DNA of 64,000 nt from Elysia crispata. Taxonomy: Eukaryota > Mollusca > Gastropoda > Plakobranchidae. The stretch covers positions 343,501 to 407,500 of the forward strand of contig JAWDGP010007472.1 of NCBI GenBank assembly GCA_033675545.1. The letters are read 5' to 3'. Shown here in pieces: positions 1-11,972 of the stretch. Each line of letters opens with the position of its first letter. The stretch's first letter is position 1. The translations under genes were made by a program, and so were the position numbers. Below the pieces are notes generated by a model. That model was given only the letters and a program-made list of their open reading frames with translations, was not told the origin of the DNA and did no database searches.

Positions 1-113
1 TCAAGGCTCTTTGTCCTCCCTAAGGTTAAAATGCAATGCTCATCTTTGTTTTTGGTTGACTCTTGCTGGATACAGTTTTGTTCCCAAGAAGACGGTTATC
101 TCACCAACCTAAG
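1..113 (+). other. possible partial internal exon at the window edge
   Basis: The first 113 bases are open in frame 1 and end in AAG before a strong donor (gtaaga at 114). The reading contains FLVDSCWIQFCSQEDGYL, which faintly resembles the tryptophan-containing end of a BRCT domain, but this is too short to assign. In that frame the exon would end in phase 2, so it cannot feed the phase-1 acceptors of the zinc-finger exons. In the phase-1 frame it has a TAA just before the donor. It may belong to another gene or be chance. Confidence 0.25.
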
Positions 114-2135
114 GTAAGAATATTGCTAGCTTTATTTAAGTTTTAATTTTCAAGGGTTTTAATCTTAATTTTTTTTTATTTGGCAATAAAAAAAATCAAT
201 GTCACATTCGAACTACTATTTAAAAGACATAGTGCTACACCTACTTCATGATTTTACTCTTTAATGTTTTTTTTTTTGAAGATGATCGTTTCATTCAAGT
301 TTTTCATTCACATAAAGGTTGCAACAATCTGTCTCTGTGTCTGTCTGTCTGTCTCTCTCTCTACCTTTATTTACATAAATCTATTAATAAACTGTCAAGA
401 ATACTTACTGACACATTAATAAGTTTCATCTTTTCTTTGAATTCAATCTTTATAAACAGGCCTTTACATAAAATTTTCTTTATAATAGATGCAACTAAAG
501 TAAACTAGATTGAAATCAACACACTTTTTATGCTATGTTCACTTAAAATGCTGGTGAGAATCAATATGGGAAAAGGGGGGAGGGAGGGGGGGGGATGAGA
601 GAGGACTGTGGTACACTTGTTCCCCTCTGGTCTTTCTCCCCCAACCGAACCTTTTACTTGTCATCCAGTGGCATGATTTTAATCTGACTGCAGAAACTAG
701 TCATTGGTTTCTAGAGAAAGGCTACATGCTCCATTGTGTACAGGGTATTAAACCTCTGATTATTATAAACATTCTGGAGTTAAGACATGTAATCTTAAGG
801 TCACAGATATAAAATTTATAATTGTGTTGGCATTTTAATCGATCTTGAAATTTTAAATTGATCGAATAAACATGCTTATTTATCCATTTAGTGAAATTTA
901 TTATATTGTTTTTACTGTGAGTTCTAAGAAAATAGGCATTCAAAAGAGTTATTTTCTCCTTTCAATGCTCATGGTTCAGATGATTTCACCTTCATCATCT
1001 CTTATTTATTCCTGACACAATTGAATAGTGGTGTAGCAACAATTTCCATCTAAGAAGGCAAATTTCTCCTCCATTATCTGTACCAATAGTTAATAATCAA
1101 AACAAGACAAAGCTGATAAAAATAGCCATGGGTGTGTGAAACTGTTGACCTATGATTCCTACCACAACAGGTCACCTCCACTTTCAGACTCAAGATTCTG
1201 ATCTACTGGTGGCCCTAAGAGTCTTATGGAAGATTTTTCCTTTCCACAGAATCATCAGGGACACAGATTGGTGTAAAAATGGAAGATCTTGGAGACCAAT
1301 TGCCCAGTTGAATACTTGAATATACAAGAGTCTATGTCACTCATGAGCTTAACCCAGAATTTGATTTACAATTGATGGCATGATGCCTCAATGTACTATA
1401 TACAGATAAACAAGATTCGATTTATATTTATAAAGGTGCTTGATTTTCATTCAACCGATGACGGCATTCTCAAGACATCACGTTGAAAACCAGAAACTTG
1501 CAAATGAGTAGGCTTACATGGATCCAAATTTAAAATAAGAGAACAACATAGAAGCAAAGTTGCAAGTAAATTGACCTGTCATAGAGAATTCATGGAAGTC
1601 ACGGTGGACTATACTATCTTACCATTTTAACAATATCAAGAATTATTGGAAATTTAAATCAAATTTGGAGAGCTAGTACCAGCTGTTTCAAAATCACCTG
1701 AAGCCAACAACCCAGGATGATCAAGGTGCTAATCTTACAATAAAACTGCACCAGGGCTTAAAGCCTCAGAAACACCATGCATGCATGGCATTAAAATTCA
1801 TTTCCAGTATGCACCATTCTCTCTTAATGTTATCAGAGTGAGGAAAATGTCGAGAAAACAGACCAAGTGTATTTATATCAATCCCTTGGTTTGACAATGG
1901 ACTTTATGGGCATTTCATTTAAGTTAAATAGTGCCCTACCACATTTGATTATTTTTCTTTTATATTTTGAATTGTTAAGATATGGCCTGAATTTTTTTTT
2001 GCTATTTTTTATGAGATTGATTGAAAAATTATGAAAAAGCTGAAAGGGTGAACTGTTGACAGTAATTTCATAGAAGATGTATGAGAATTCGTTAGTTATA
2101 ACTATGTATGTCTAAGTGATATCTTTCTCTTGCAG
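114..2135. other. non-coding stretch before the first zinc-finger exon
   Basis: No convincing coding block is seen. It holds a short CT/GTCT run near 331-362, a G-rich patch near 570-596 and ordinary AT-rich sequence. If the zinc-finger reading is right, this is intron between an unseen upstream constant exon and terminal exon 1. Confidence 0.6.
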
Positions 2136-2536
2136 AAAATGCCTCAACTTCAAGCAATCAAGCCAACAAAGTGAATTCAATGCAGGCACAAGAAAGCCAT
2201 GGATCCTGGCCTCCAACTTCTAAATCTTTGTCCTCATTTAATAAAGATTCATCATTTGTGTTCAATAAAGACAGGCAGACATATTCTTGTCCATTGTGTA
2301 GAAAAGAATATAAATCTTCTTCTGGAGTTCGACATCATTACAAGATAAAGCATTGTGGGTTTTTTGATCATTATTGTCAAGTATGTGGAAAAGGATTCCA
2401 GCAACGTTCGCATCTGAAGTCCCACATGTCCATTCATATGCAGCACAAAGAATTTAAGTGTAACATTTGCGGATTTCAGTATGTTCATAAAACATCACTT
2501 ACAGCTCATCAGAAGATGACTCATGGAATATATTAG
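2136..2536 (+). CDS. zinc-finger alternative terminal exon 1
   Basis: Follows the acceptor ttgcag; the first base is codon position 2, so the intron is phase 1. About 133 residues. A Ser/Asn/Gln-rich linker is followed by three C2H2 fingers (SCPLC, YCQVC, KCNIC), and the stop comes soon after the third. It lacks the closing CCHC finger found in most blocks. Its second finger reads QRSH in the helix rather than the S/T-x-x-G of every other complete copy, making it the most divergent member. Finger 3 helix residues at -1, 2, 3, 6 are H, T, S, A. An AATAAA lies at 2764-2769. Probably the C-terminus of one isoform of a nuclear DNA-binding protein. Confidence 0.85.
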
Positions 2537-3995
2537 TTTTTTTTTTGGTTTTTTAGGTGTTCTCAGAAGATTTGTCAGAGAAGTCTTGTCATTTCATTGT
2601 CTTAATATTTTGTATTGGAAGAACTAGAAACCCTGTCCTCTGTATCAGTTCAATTTGTTGGTCAAAATACTATAAGTATCTTAGCTATATTTTGTATAAC
2701 TTTAAAAAGACATTTACAGATATAGCAGATATATTATTTTAAGTCATTTTTTTTCCATTGGAAAATAAAATATTCCATGCTGTGTGCACTTGTACTAGAT
2801 GAAAGGTTCCAAATTAAGATAGGTGGTTGTGACTAAGCTTTTAGGTCTTTCATAATTCTGAACAATTTAAACTCCAATTGATGTATGCAAAGAATAAGTA
2901 CTGATATATTAGCTTTAAACTTAATTATGAAATGCTACGCAGCCATATAGCTATTAGGGCTTTTCACATTTTTCCTAGATCACAAGTAACAAAGAAAAAT
3001 ATTTTAACAAATAAGGTTTAATTTCAGCATCACTTAAAATGCGTTGCCTTTACTGTAGATAGTGTGTTCACCAATGACAAATCTGAAGTGGGTAAGAAGT
3101 TGGTTTTGAGATAAAATGAAAGAAACGATGGGCCTACTAAGCCGCTTATCAGAAATAATTTATATCTTGACTTTTTTGTTTTGTTTATGGGGACTTCATT
3201 AAAGTATTGTTAGTCCTTTTGAATAGAAACCTGAATATTTGTCTTGTTTCTAAAGCTTAAGTGGGTGAATTTTTCAATGTGGAATTATAATTTTTAACAA
3301 CATTTATTTATCAATCCATATGTAGTTGTTTTTTTTTTTCATTCTTTTGATTTGATCTAAAGAAGAACTCCGTTTCAGATAAGAGATTTTATAAGTATTT
3401 TTATTGGTTAAACTGTTTGAGGTACATTTCTGTGCATTGTAAGCCTAAAGTTTGCCTTGATTTTTAGTTTTTAGTTTTTCAAAACCTTCCCCTCATAATT
3501 TTTGTGAAATCCAGTGTTGTGCCTTGGAGATTATTTCTTAATACATTGAAATCAGTTGCAACCAAATGAAAAATGTGAAATAGGCTAAAGAGCAATAAAC
3601 ATCCCTGTTTCCACACACAATAAAAAGGGGTTTGGAAAAACTAATTTGTAAAAACTATATCGTTTAAATAATGGAGAGGAAAATGACTTATTTTCTAAAG
3701 TAATTTCAGAATATAACATCTAACACCTTTTAAAAAAATTCTTGCTGTTAATATTTTCAAATTGAATCATAGCTAGTTCCTTGAAGCATGCTTAGAATAT
3801 GTTACCAGACCTACAAGGGGGGAAAATGTATCTGTTCCCTTTCAAGCTTTGTTAATTTTCTAAAGATAATGTGAATATATTTTGTGTATCACACTATCTA
3901 TGAAAGAGCATAAATTGTGTGCTGAAAAATTTTATATATTTTAGCGTCACTTTATTGTTTAGCCAAGTCCTATGTTTTTTATTTTACTTTTGCAG
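2537..3995. other. 3' UTR and spacer of exon 1, no gene seen
   Basis: AT-rich. It contains the AATAAA at 2764-2769 that could end the exon 1 transcript. No further finger motif or other coding block is evident. Confidence 0.6.
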
Positions 3996-4426
3996 GAGGA
4001 TGTACAAATGCATTGACCACTGGCTCTGATTTCACCATGTCATTGCCTGACTATATTCAGCCAACAGTTGATCGCAGTACAAATGAATCATTTTCACATC
4101 CTGCCTCATCATTTTCTGCAGATTCCAGGAAAGGATATTTAATAGAACAAGTCGATAGCTTTGTTTACTACCATTGTACCATTTGTTCTGTTGTTTTTTC
4201 TACTCTTGGAGCTTTACAGAAGCACATGAATGCCCTTCACAAAAATGCAAATTTGTTACCCTTTTCATGTCCGGTTTGTGGTCATGGATTTTTTTCTGCC
4301 TCTGGCATGGAGGCTCATAAGCAAATTCATTTTAGCGGACGTAAATTTGTTTGTGGTACATGTGGATATAGGTTCAATTATAAACATCATCTTAAAAGGC
4401 ATGAGATGACAGTGCACAAACATTGA
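3996..4426 (+). CDS. zinc-finger alternative terminal exon 2
   Basis: Starts after tttgcag in phase 1 (first codon G|GA). About 143 residues: a Ser/Thr-rich linker, then three C2H2 fingers (HCTIC, SCPVC, VCGTC). The third has helix residues Y, H, H, R at -1, 2, 3, 6. The protein ends two residues after the last finger histidine, so the CCHC finger of the family is absent. Exon 3 begins only 100 bp after this stop, and no AATAAA or ATTAAA lies between, so a transcript ending here would carry exon 3 in its 3' UTR unless a non-canonical signal is used. Confidence 0.87.
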
Positions 4427-4526
4427 TTGCATCTAACAATTTTTAAATTTTAAACTAATGCAATCATGTATTTAATGTGCATGATTTGTAGGTCTTTCAC
4501 TTCTCAACCCCTAATTCTTTTTTCAG

Positions 4527-5032
4527 GCATTTCTAAAAGACTTAGTGCAACAACTTCCACATCAAGGAGAAGTGATCAGAGAATTGGACAGGAAACAAAT
4601 CTTCAGAGAGCTTACGTAATGGGTAGACTAGCACAAAATGTCTCATATGCTCCTCAAAGGAGCAGTCAAGCCCAGACCTCAAGTGTAGTCCAATCGTACT
4701 CTTCATGTCCAATCTGTTTTGTTGAACTTGCCAACTCATCTGCATATCAGAAACATATAAATATTCACCACAGAGAAGCTGGGTTGCTTCCTTTTACTTG
4801 TAAACTTTGCCATCGTGGATTTTATACTCAGAGTGGCCTCAAGTATCATGAGCAAACACATGGTGATCAGGAATTTGTGTGCTTTGTTTGCAGTGCCAAG
4901 CACAAACATAAAGCCAATTTAAGACGCCATCTTGAGAGGGCCCATCATTTGAGAGAATGTTTTTATTGCGCATCATATTTTAAGCAAGATGGTGAATTTG
5001 AGCGACACATTTTATCCTGTGACAGGAAGTAG
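4527..5032 (+). CDS. zinc-finger alternative terminal exon 3
   Basis: Starts after tttttcag in phase 1 (G|GC, then ISKRLSATTS). About 168 residues, the longest linker among exons 1-5, followed by fingers SCPIC, TCKLC, VCFVC and a closing C-x2-C-x12-H-x3-C finger (ECFYC ending in HILSC). In finger 3 the usual aromatic residue is replaced by His; helix contacts are H, A, N, R. Exon 4 follows after 119 bp without a visible polyadenylation hexamer. Confidence 0.88.
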
Positions 5033-5151
5033 TATGATTTGGGTTATCATATGTACATCCGTTGTGATTGGCTTACTTAATGTGATGAATTCTCAAGTCA
5101 ATGAGTTCTAAAAATAGACATCTTTAAGAAAAGCACATTCATTTGTTTCAG

Positions 5152-5651
5152 GAGGATACTTCATCTCACCAAAGTCATCGCAGCTGGCAGGTGAAATATC
5201 ACCCTCACGGGTCAAATGTTCTCCTTCAACAAAGTCTGTGACAAGCAAGCAGGTATCAGTTTCCTCATCTCCAGGGCATACTGCTTATGAAACATTTGTG
5301 GATTCAGGCAACTACTTTACATGCCCATACTGCTGTGAACAAATTTCAACCAGATCTTTGTATCAGAAACATATGAATGTTTTTCATCGTGAAAAGCAAG
5401 CTCTTCCATTCATATGCAGCTTATGCCAGAAAGGATTTTTCTCCATTATGGGACTGCGCCATCATATGGAAACACATAAAGGAAGGCAGTTTGCATGCAT
5501 TATTTGTGATGCTAAATTTCAGCACAAGCATCACTTAAAAAGACATATGGAGGGTGTGCACAAGATAAAGGAGTGTCGTGCATGTCTCAATTCTTATCCT
5601 TTAGGTCCTGAATTCAACACTCATGTTTTACATTGTACCTCTTTTCACTAA
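5152..5651 (+). CDS. zinc-finger alternative terminal exon 4
   Basis: Starts after gtttcag in phase 1 (G|GA GGA TAC). About 166 residues. It shows the full family architecture: a Ser/Pro-rich linker of about 65 residues, fingers TCPYC, ICSLC, ACIIC and a CCHC finger (ECRAC ending HVLHC). Finger 3 contacts are H, H, H, R, like exons 2 and 17. Exon 5 begins 198 bp downstream, after a poly-T/poly-G tract (about 5671-5715). Confidence 0.9.
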
Positions 5652-5849
5652 TTATTTTAGTATCTATCATGTATTTTTTTTTTTTTTTTTTTTTTGGGGG
5701 GGGGGTGGGGGGGGAATAGCAGGTAGCTTTCCCCTGCCATATTTACCATTAACTAAGTTATTTTGCTACTGTGTTTTGGTGACAATGTGTTCAGCCTTAA
5801 GCAGATAGTGCAATGATATAGCTGTTTTTTATGATTTGCTTTTTTTCAG

Positions 5850-6301
5850 GGGAGAGAAATCATGGACATCCAATTCAATTTAGAATTTTTCCAGCGACAA
5901 TGCGCCAAGGGCATTCAGAATCAGCAGTTCACCAAAGAACTTCCTCATGGCCACAAGTCAATGTCACATCTATGTGCTTTTTATGTAAAATGCCAGTGCA
6001 GGCAAATGCTTTTAGAAGCCACATGTTCGATTTTCATGGCCAGAGGATGCCATTTATTTGTTTGATTTGTGGGAAAGGATACCAGAGTTCACAAGGTCTT
6101 ACACATCATACTCGTCTCCACCAAGGAAAAACCTTTTTCTGCCCTGTATGTGATGCAAAATTTACTCAAAATGCTGCAATGAAGACACATTTAAAGAAGT
6201 TTCATGATTCTGTTCTATGTTCAGCCTGTTTTGGTGTTTTCAAGCAAGGTCTTGAGTTCAGCCAGCACGTCCTATTTTGTAAAAAAATAGGCCAAACATG
6301 A
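5850..6301 (+). CDS. zinc-finger alternative terminal exon 5
   Basis: Starts after ttttttcag in phase 1 (G|GG GAG AGA). About 150 residues: linker, a shortened first finger (MCFLC), finger 2 with CGKGY, finger 3 (FCPVC; contacts Q, A, A, T) and CCHC finger (LCSAC ending HVLFC), then a six-residue tail. Last of the tightly packed set of exons 2-5. Confidence 0.88.
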
Positions 6302-7319
6302 ATCATGTTGTTATTTTTTTGTCTGCAAGTACATAATTGTTTCACCTACCTCATTTTTTTTGTGAATGTCAAAATGCAGAGAAAATATTTTAATGGATGC
6401 AAGAATTTTTTTTTTGTCAGGCAGTGTACAGGATTCATATCTTTTTCTCAAAGCCACCAGTTTTTATACCTTTTTGAACATTTTAAAGATTTTATCATAA
6501 TTATGATCTAATTCAAAAAATACTTCGTGCTTCTGAAATCACAAGTTTTTCCCTCTCCTCTTTCTTCTCGTTATATCCAGACTGCAAATAATCATCAATA
6601 TGTGTCATGAACAATTTGCATCTGTTATTGCTACTGTTTTGCATGGAATTTTTTCTATGATCTTTCTTGCTCAATGAGTCAATACTGAAAGAATTTTCTA
6701 CCTGGCCCACATATTGTGAAGGCATTTGCAGTTTTACGAAATGTTACATATTAAAAAGTAAACACTTATAAAAGCACATAATTATTACATTGGAGTCCAA
6801 AATATTTATCATTCTCTCTATCAGCTTCCAATGGAGAGAGTTTTGTGGCTTAATAATTGCATAATTTAGATTATTAAAGATTTTTATAGAGTATATAGCA
6901 CATACGTTGGAGGGTAGTTTCACTGACTTATTGAGCAAGAATTAGTAAACTATTATCCTGACACTATCAGTATTCTTAACCCAGCCTTTCATGCTTCACT
7001 CCACACTCATACCTTATACAAACACAATAATTCTTAGGCATTTAAATCTAGAGAGCAGATTTGTCTTTAATATTTTTTACTATAGACCATACAATTACTT
7101 TCAGATTAAGTCCCTGCAGTGAAAAGTTGACCTTAGAAAAGAGCCCATATCTGTTCTCTAATGCGTACTGTGTTATCATTGTGTTTATTGAAGACATTCA
7201 TTTTTTGTCATAAGATATGGTTCACTTAAGGAAGGGAATTCAGTAATTCTTATCATTGTGGACTTAACATTTTACTTCTGGTAAAAGTAGGGTGAAACAA
7301 AAAATTTCTTTCATTTCAG
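6302..7319. other. 3' UTR and spacer, no gene seen
   Basis: AT-rich sequence without a recognisable coding block on either strand. No clear AATAAA was seen; an ATTAAA-type hexamer near 6874 is the best candidate end for the transcripts of exons 2-5. Confidence 0.5.
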
Positions 7320-7726
7320 GAATGTCTTATCCAGGTGTCCAGGAAAGGACTGCAGATTTCTCTTCAAGTTCTACCTTTTTACCAAAAGTAAAATCTCGCA
7401 CTTGCACAAAGTGCTCTTCGATATTTTCCGATGGATTCTCACTTCAAGAGCATTTACACAGAGTTCACAATATTGTTATGGAATATGTATGTACAATATG
7501 TGGTAAAGGTTACCATACTCAATCTGGTCTATATTATCATATGCAATCCTGGCATACAAAGGCAGTTCATTGTCCCGTTTGCCCAAGTCAGTTCAGAAGA
7601 AAAGGCACAATGAAAAGGCACATGTTGACAATACACAATATGAAACAGTGTTTGCATTGTTCACAGTTTATTTACTCCTTTGAATTTGAACTGCATAGTA
7701 GATCATGTGGCATGAAAAGTGCCTGA
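7320..7726 (+). CDS. zinc-finger alternative terminal exon 6
   Basis: Starts after catttcag in phase 1 (G|GA ATG TCT). About 135 residues with a short linker. Fingers are TCTKC, VCTIC (CGKGY), HCPVC (contacts R, G, T, R) and a CCHC finger (QCLHC ending HSRSC) that lacks the usual Gly-x-Glu-Phe core. Finger 2 has an unusual SWH ending with four residues between the histidines. AATAAA at 7829-7834, about 100 bp past the stop. Confidence 0.88.
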
Positions 7727-9741
7727 TCTGATATTACAGATAGTACAGATATTACAGTATTTGCAAAGAAACAGGCATCTGGATCCATGTGGTTGCATTT
7801 TTTTAAATTATTGAACATGGTTAGGAAAAATAAATCTCTAGGTCTACTGTAACATTATTTATATCATGCAGGATTGTTTTAACAGGGATGATGGCTTTTT
7901 TGTTCCATACCTCTGACATTACTGCACCCAATCTTTTTTTTTTTTAATAATTTGTCGGGAAAATCCTATATTTGTAGAACAATCTAGTGTGTATCAGGTA
8001 CTAGTGAAATAAAAATTTCTTATTGCTAGGAATAATTTTTAGCAAACTTTAAAAAAAAAAAGTGTGCAGTATAATGTTTTTCCAAGGCCAATTCATGCAT
8101 GGTAAAGTTTTCAATATTTTGAGAGCAAAATATTTCAAAATAAATCATATTTGGGTTGTTCTATTTACGTTTGGAATTGGTGATTTTAATATCAAATTCC
8201 ATTGAATGTATGTATGAATTTCTAACGTATGTTGCAGGACTATCAATTTATTTATTTATTTATTTTTCTTTTTGAACATAAAATTTATTTTGTATCAGTT
8301 GTCAGGCAGATTCCAATTCATGATCAGATTTTGCAATTTTGACATTATCGCTTTGTAGAATGGTTTCAAGCATGCATACACTTAAGCAGTTTAATTTTAT
8401 GAGTTGAAGAATTTGTTTTTCTTTTTTACTCATTGTATTGTTTGATTTTTTGTTGTTTATATTCTTATGATCTTATTCAAATGGTATAAATTGATTGAAG
8501 TGTTGATTATTTTTGTCATTTCTTTTTTTAAGTCAAAGTTATTGTGCTTTCTTTTTTTTTATGTATATTTTGTGAATAATTGAATTATCTGTTTAAATGT
8601 CATGGCTTGGAAAAAGCTCAAAGATCCATCTAGTGTTTCTCATATAAGCTTGGTAATTTTTTTTTTTGATACATGTGTGGAAAATAAAGTTCTTTTATGG
8701 CATCTCATTATTAAGTTATTTACTTCTGGCTCTGTTAATATGTATAATTTCATTGATAATTCTAGCAGTTTATCAAATTTTGGTTACAGAATGAAGTTGG
8801 TTTTGTTGATAATGCTATTGAAATAAAGTTGTCAACATTGAAGATGATTGATAAAATAAAGAAATGAAATTCTAAATTCGTTTACTTGTTACATTCTTAA
8901 GCACAAGATTTTTGTTTGTCTTCAATTACATGGGTACAGATATACTCATTATACTTGTTACCTATAAAGATTTTAACTGGCAGAAATCATACTTTTGTCA
9001 TTTTGATTTGATGTAAAAACCATACACATAGATAAAAAAAATTACCAGATTGGGATTATAGTGGGTTTGACTATTTAGATAAAGAATTTATGTTAAAAGG
9101 GTCTTTGAAATGTTCAATGGTGAATACAGATTGGTTTCAATATTTTGATGAAATAATTTAAAGCATAATTCATATCATCACTGGAATTGCAATGTCTCCA
9201 GTATCTTTTGCTGCTGATTTTTTAACTTTCCTGCGGAGAACAAACCTGTTGAAATATTTGATGAACAGAGGGACTGATTTCACTCTAAAGATGCTTTGTT
9301 TGTTATTTTTTGTTTTAATAAGGTATTATCCTTTACAACTTTTATTTCACCTTTAGATGGTGTAGCTTTGATTCGACTTGCCAAACCTTCAACTTTTAAG
9401 TCAATGGCTTAGGAACATACTAGGATCTGCATGGTTGTCCTCTTCTTATCATAACAATTGGTGAAAAAAAAAATTTAATTTTGACGGAAAAAGTGTCTTG
9501 TTTGCTTATTATGCAATTCCTATACAATTTCTACATTCCAAAATAAGTTCTTCTTTAGAACTAGAAGTCATTTGAGTTTTTAACTACTATTCAGATGTTG
9601 GACAATCAAAAATGCAACTGCTGAGGCAACTGAAATTAGGGATATACTTTTAAATATATATGTTAACCAACTTTTATCATGTAAAAAGCAGCTGGCTGGC
9701 GAGGTAAAAGGGCAAAAAAATCTATTATTTTACCATTTCAG
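7727..9741. other. 3' UTR and spacer of exon 6, no gene seen
   Basis: About 2 kb of AT-rich sequence with poly-T and poly-A runs, a short TTTA repeat at about 8249-8264 and several AATAAA hexamers. Short open frames here have no protein-like character. Confidence 0.55.
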
Positions 9742-10196
9742 GAAATCCAAGCTCTCAATCTTCTATCTACAACTGTGCTTCCCACTCACTGATCTCAGAC
9801 AAGAAAACATTGAGTTCCTTCTCTACTCTCCAAGGAGGAAAATTTCAAGATAAGAGACCGAAAAGAAAACCATGCACATTTTGCTCCCTTGCTTTTGACA
9901 GTTATGCCGAATGGAATGAACACATGAACCTAGAACATGGTCACAAAATGCCTTACATATGCTTGGTTTGTGGAAAGGGTTATCAAACAAGTATGGGATT
10001 GCACTATCATAATCAACTACATGCAGGAGTAACATTTACTTGCTCATTGTGTGATCGATCCTTCACACGCAACTCTACCCTTACTGGCCATTTGAAAAAT
10101 GTTCATAAAGTTGCAAAGTGTTCAACATGTCGAGATATTTTTCCAATTGGACCTGTATATGCCAAACATGTTGTTAATTGTGCACCACACATATAG
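9742..10196 (+). CDS. zinc-finger alternative terminal exon 7
   Basis: Starts after catttcag in phase 1 (G|GA AAT CCA). About 150 residues: Ser-rich linker, fingers PCTFC, ICLVC (CGKGY), TCSLC (contacts R, S, T, G) and CCHC finger (KCSTC ending HVVNC). There is no need for an internal start codon; the frame is open from the acceptor. Confidence 0.9.
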
Positions 10197-11601
10197 GAGG
10201 TGCTTTTTTTTATTTTAAAGAAAAGCCTTACATTGACATTTATCTAGTAGATACCGTTTACAATATTGGTTCATTAATCATCATTGAAAGTCGTGAATAT
10301 TCGGCAGTAATTGCAGTTTATTTACTTAGATTTAAGTACCCTTAAAAATTATGATTATTTAACTTCACTGGAAAAAAATGGGAACTTGTGAAGCTAAAAC
10401 TAGAGTTTATGGATTTCATTTTTCATTGTAGGGCGCATTACCTTTGAGCTTTTCCCTTATCTTTTTGTGTGTGTATGTGAATAAGCTTTAAGCCAAGAAT
10501 TTATCTTGGTTTGGAATAACTTTATTTTTGTACAGCGTAAAGTGCTAAGAGCAAAGTGATCTTTCTGACAACATAACTTTACTGAATTAATCTAATTATT
10601 GCTTTTGCACAGATTGTTTCAGCTCCTTTTTAAAGTTTATCTGCTGACAGCTGAAATTTTCTTGTTGTTACATATTCTATTATTATGGAGTCTAAATAGC
10701 CTACATGTAAATTCCTGTTTTTTTTTTTTGTTTTTTTTTTTTTTAAAATTTAGCATTTATTGCAATCCCTCCTTTAAAAAAAAAAAAACAAAAACAAAAA
10801 ACAGGAGGGATTACAATAAATGCTAAATTGTTGCAGCGTGTGTGTCTGTACGCGCGATCCAATCTAGTATACAAGACATCTTGACTGATTAGAACTTTAA
10901 GTTGCAGTATAATGTGAAGGGTTTCAAGTTGGGTCTTTAAATCAGGTAGCCTTTTTGTAATGTCATTTTTATCTTCGACATATCAAATTTAGAGCTGTAA
11001 GATCTTCACTGTATGAAATGCTTTCCTGTTGACAGATGACAGATATTGAAAGGAGCACAGAAATTTAATTTTCTTTGTTTCTTTTTAAAAGCAGTTGTCA
11101 GAAAAGCTGGACAAGCCAAGAGATCTTAATGATTTATTGATAGTTAGATTTTATGAGCTGTTCCTCTGATAAAAGCAAAAATGTATTTTCTACACTGAGC
11201 TTTGAAATGGAGAGAGGGTTAAGGTAGAGCCTTTATCATTCTCATTTTATCTTCTGTATTTGTGATGCCAAGTGTCTTCAGAAATCTTGTTCCAGAACCC
11301 TCCTCTTGCTTGGTGGGGACCATATCTAATGCCATAATTTAGAGATTTACAGTTATCTTGACTTTTGCTAGTTAAGATGTATTCTAACACGCTATTTGGG
11401 ATTTAAAAAAATGGTGCTGTGTTGGTCATTTATCATCACTCATAACTATTTTACATGTACACGTGTAAAGGAAGAAAATGGTGAGCCTGGAGATTTGAAC
11501 ATGAATGCCAGCTGCTAGGTAGTATTCACTCTGTGCATAAAATTTTAGCAATCGCATTGAATATTACAATTTTATTTTAGTGTTAGTTCTTCTTGTTTCA
11601 G
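10197..11601. other. 3' UTR and spacer with a strong foldback
   Basis: No coding block seen. It contains the foldback at 10714-10829 (listed separately). Confidence 0.55.
10714..10829. repeat. A-B-A'-B' inverted repeat
   Basis: Two 27-nt arms at 10747-10773 and 10803-10829 are reverse complements with one mismatch. Between them lies an A-rich block, which is itself the approximate reverse complement of the T-rich block at 10714-10747. The order is therefore A, B, A', B'. It could be a small foldback transposon or a rearranged inverted duplication. Confidence 0.75.
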
Positions 11602-11972
11602 ATACCAATGAACAGCATTTATCAATGGAGGCAGGTTTTGGACATCCATCTGAGCAGCTGAGTGAAAATTTCAAATTTGTGAGATGTCTGCTCTGTGGAG
11701 AAAACATTCAGTCCTCTCTTCTTAATTTTCATATGACAAGAGAACATAGTGTCAGCAACTGTCAGTTAGGACCCTTTAAAACCCGAAATAACTCCCATAA
11801 AGTTCAAGCCAATTCTGCTAAATGCCCTATATGTGATGGAAATTTTTCAAGAATGTTTACCTTGAAAAGACACATGAAACATATTCATGGAGTTTCTCAA
11901 TGCCCAAAGTGCTTTGAAATATTAAAAGCTGGTCCAGATTTTAACAGACACCTTATTTACTGTAACAAATGA
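11602..11972 (+). CDS. zinc-finger alternative terminal exon 8 (finger 2 lost)
   Basis: Starts after tgtttcag in phase 1 (G|AT ACC AAT). About 123 residues. It has finger 1 (RCLLC), then a stretch of about 25 residues where finger 2 should be but no Cys pair is present, then finger 3 (KCPIC; contacts R, F, T, R) and CCHC finger (QCPKC ending HLIYC). The last finger shares the CPKC/LKAG pattern with exons 10 and 11, marking a subfamily. Confidence 0.85.

Noticed and set aside
1..113. Edge exon as the constant donor exon of the zinc-finger array
   Set aside because: The fully open frame ends in phase 2, while all 17 acceptors need phase 1; the phase-1 frame has a TAA just before the donor.
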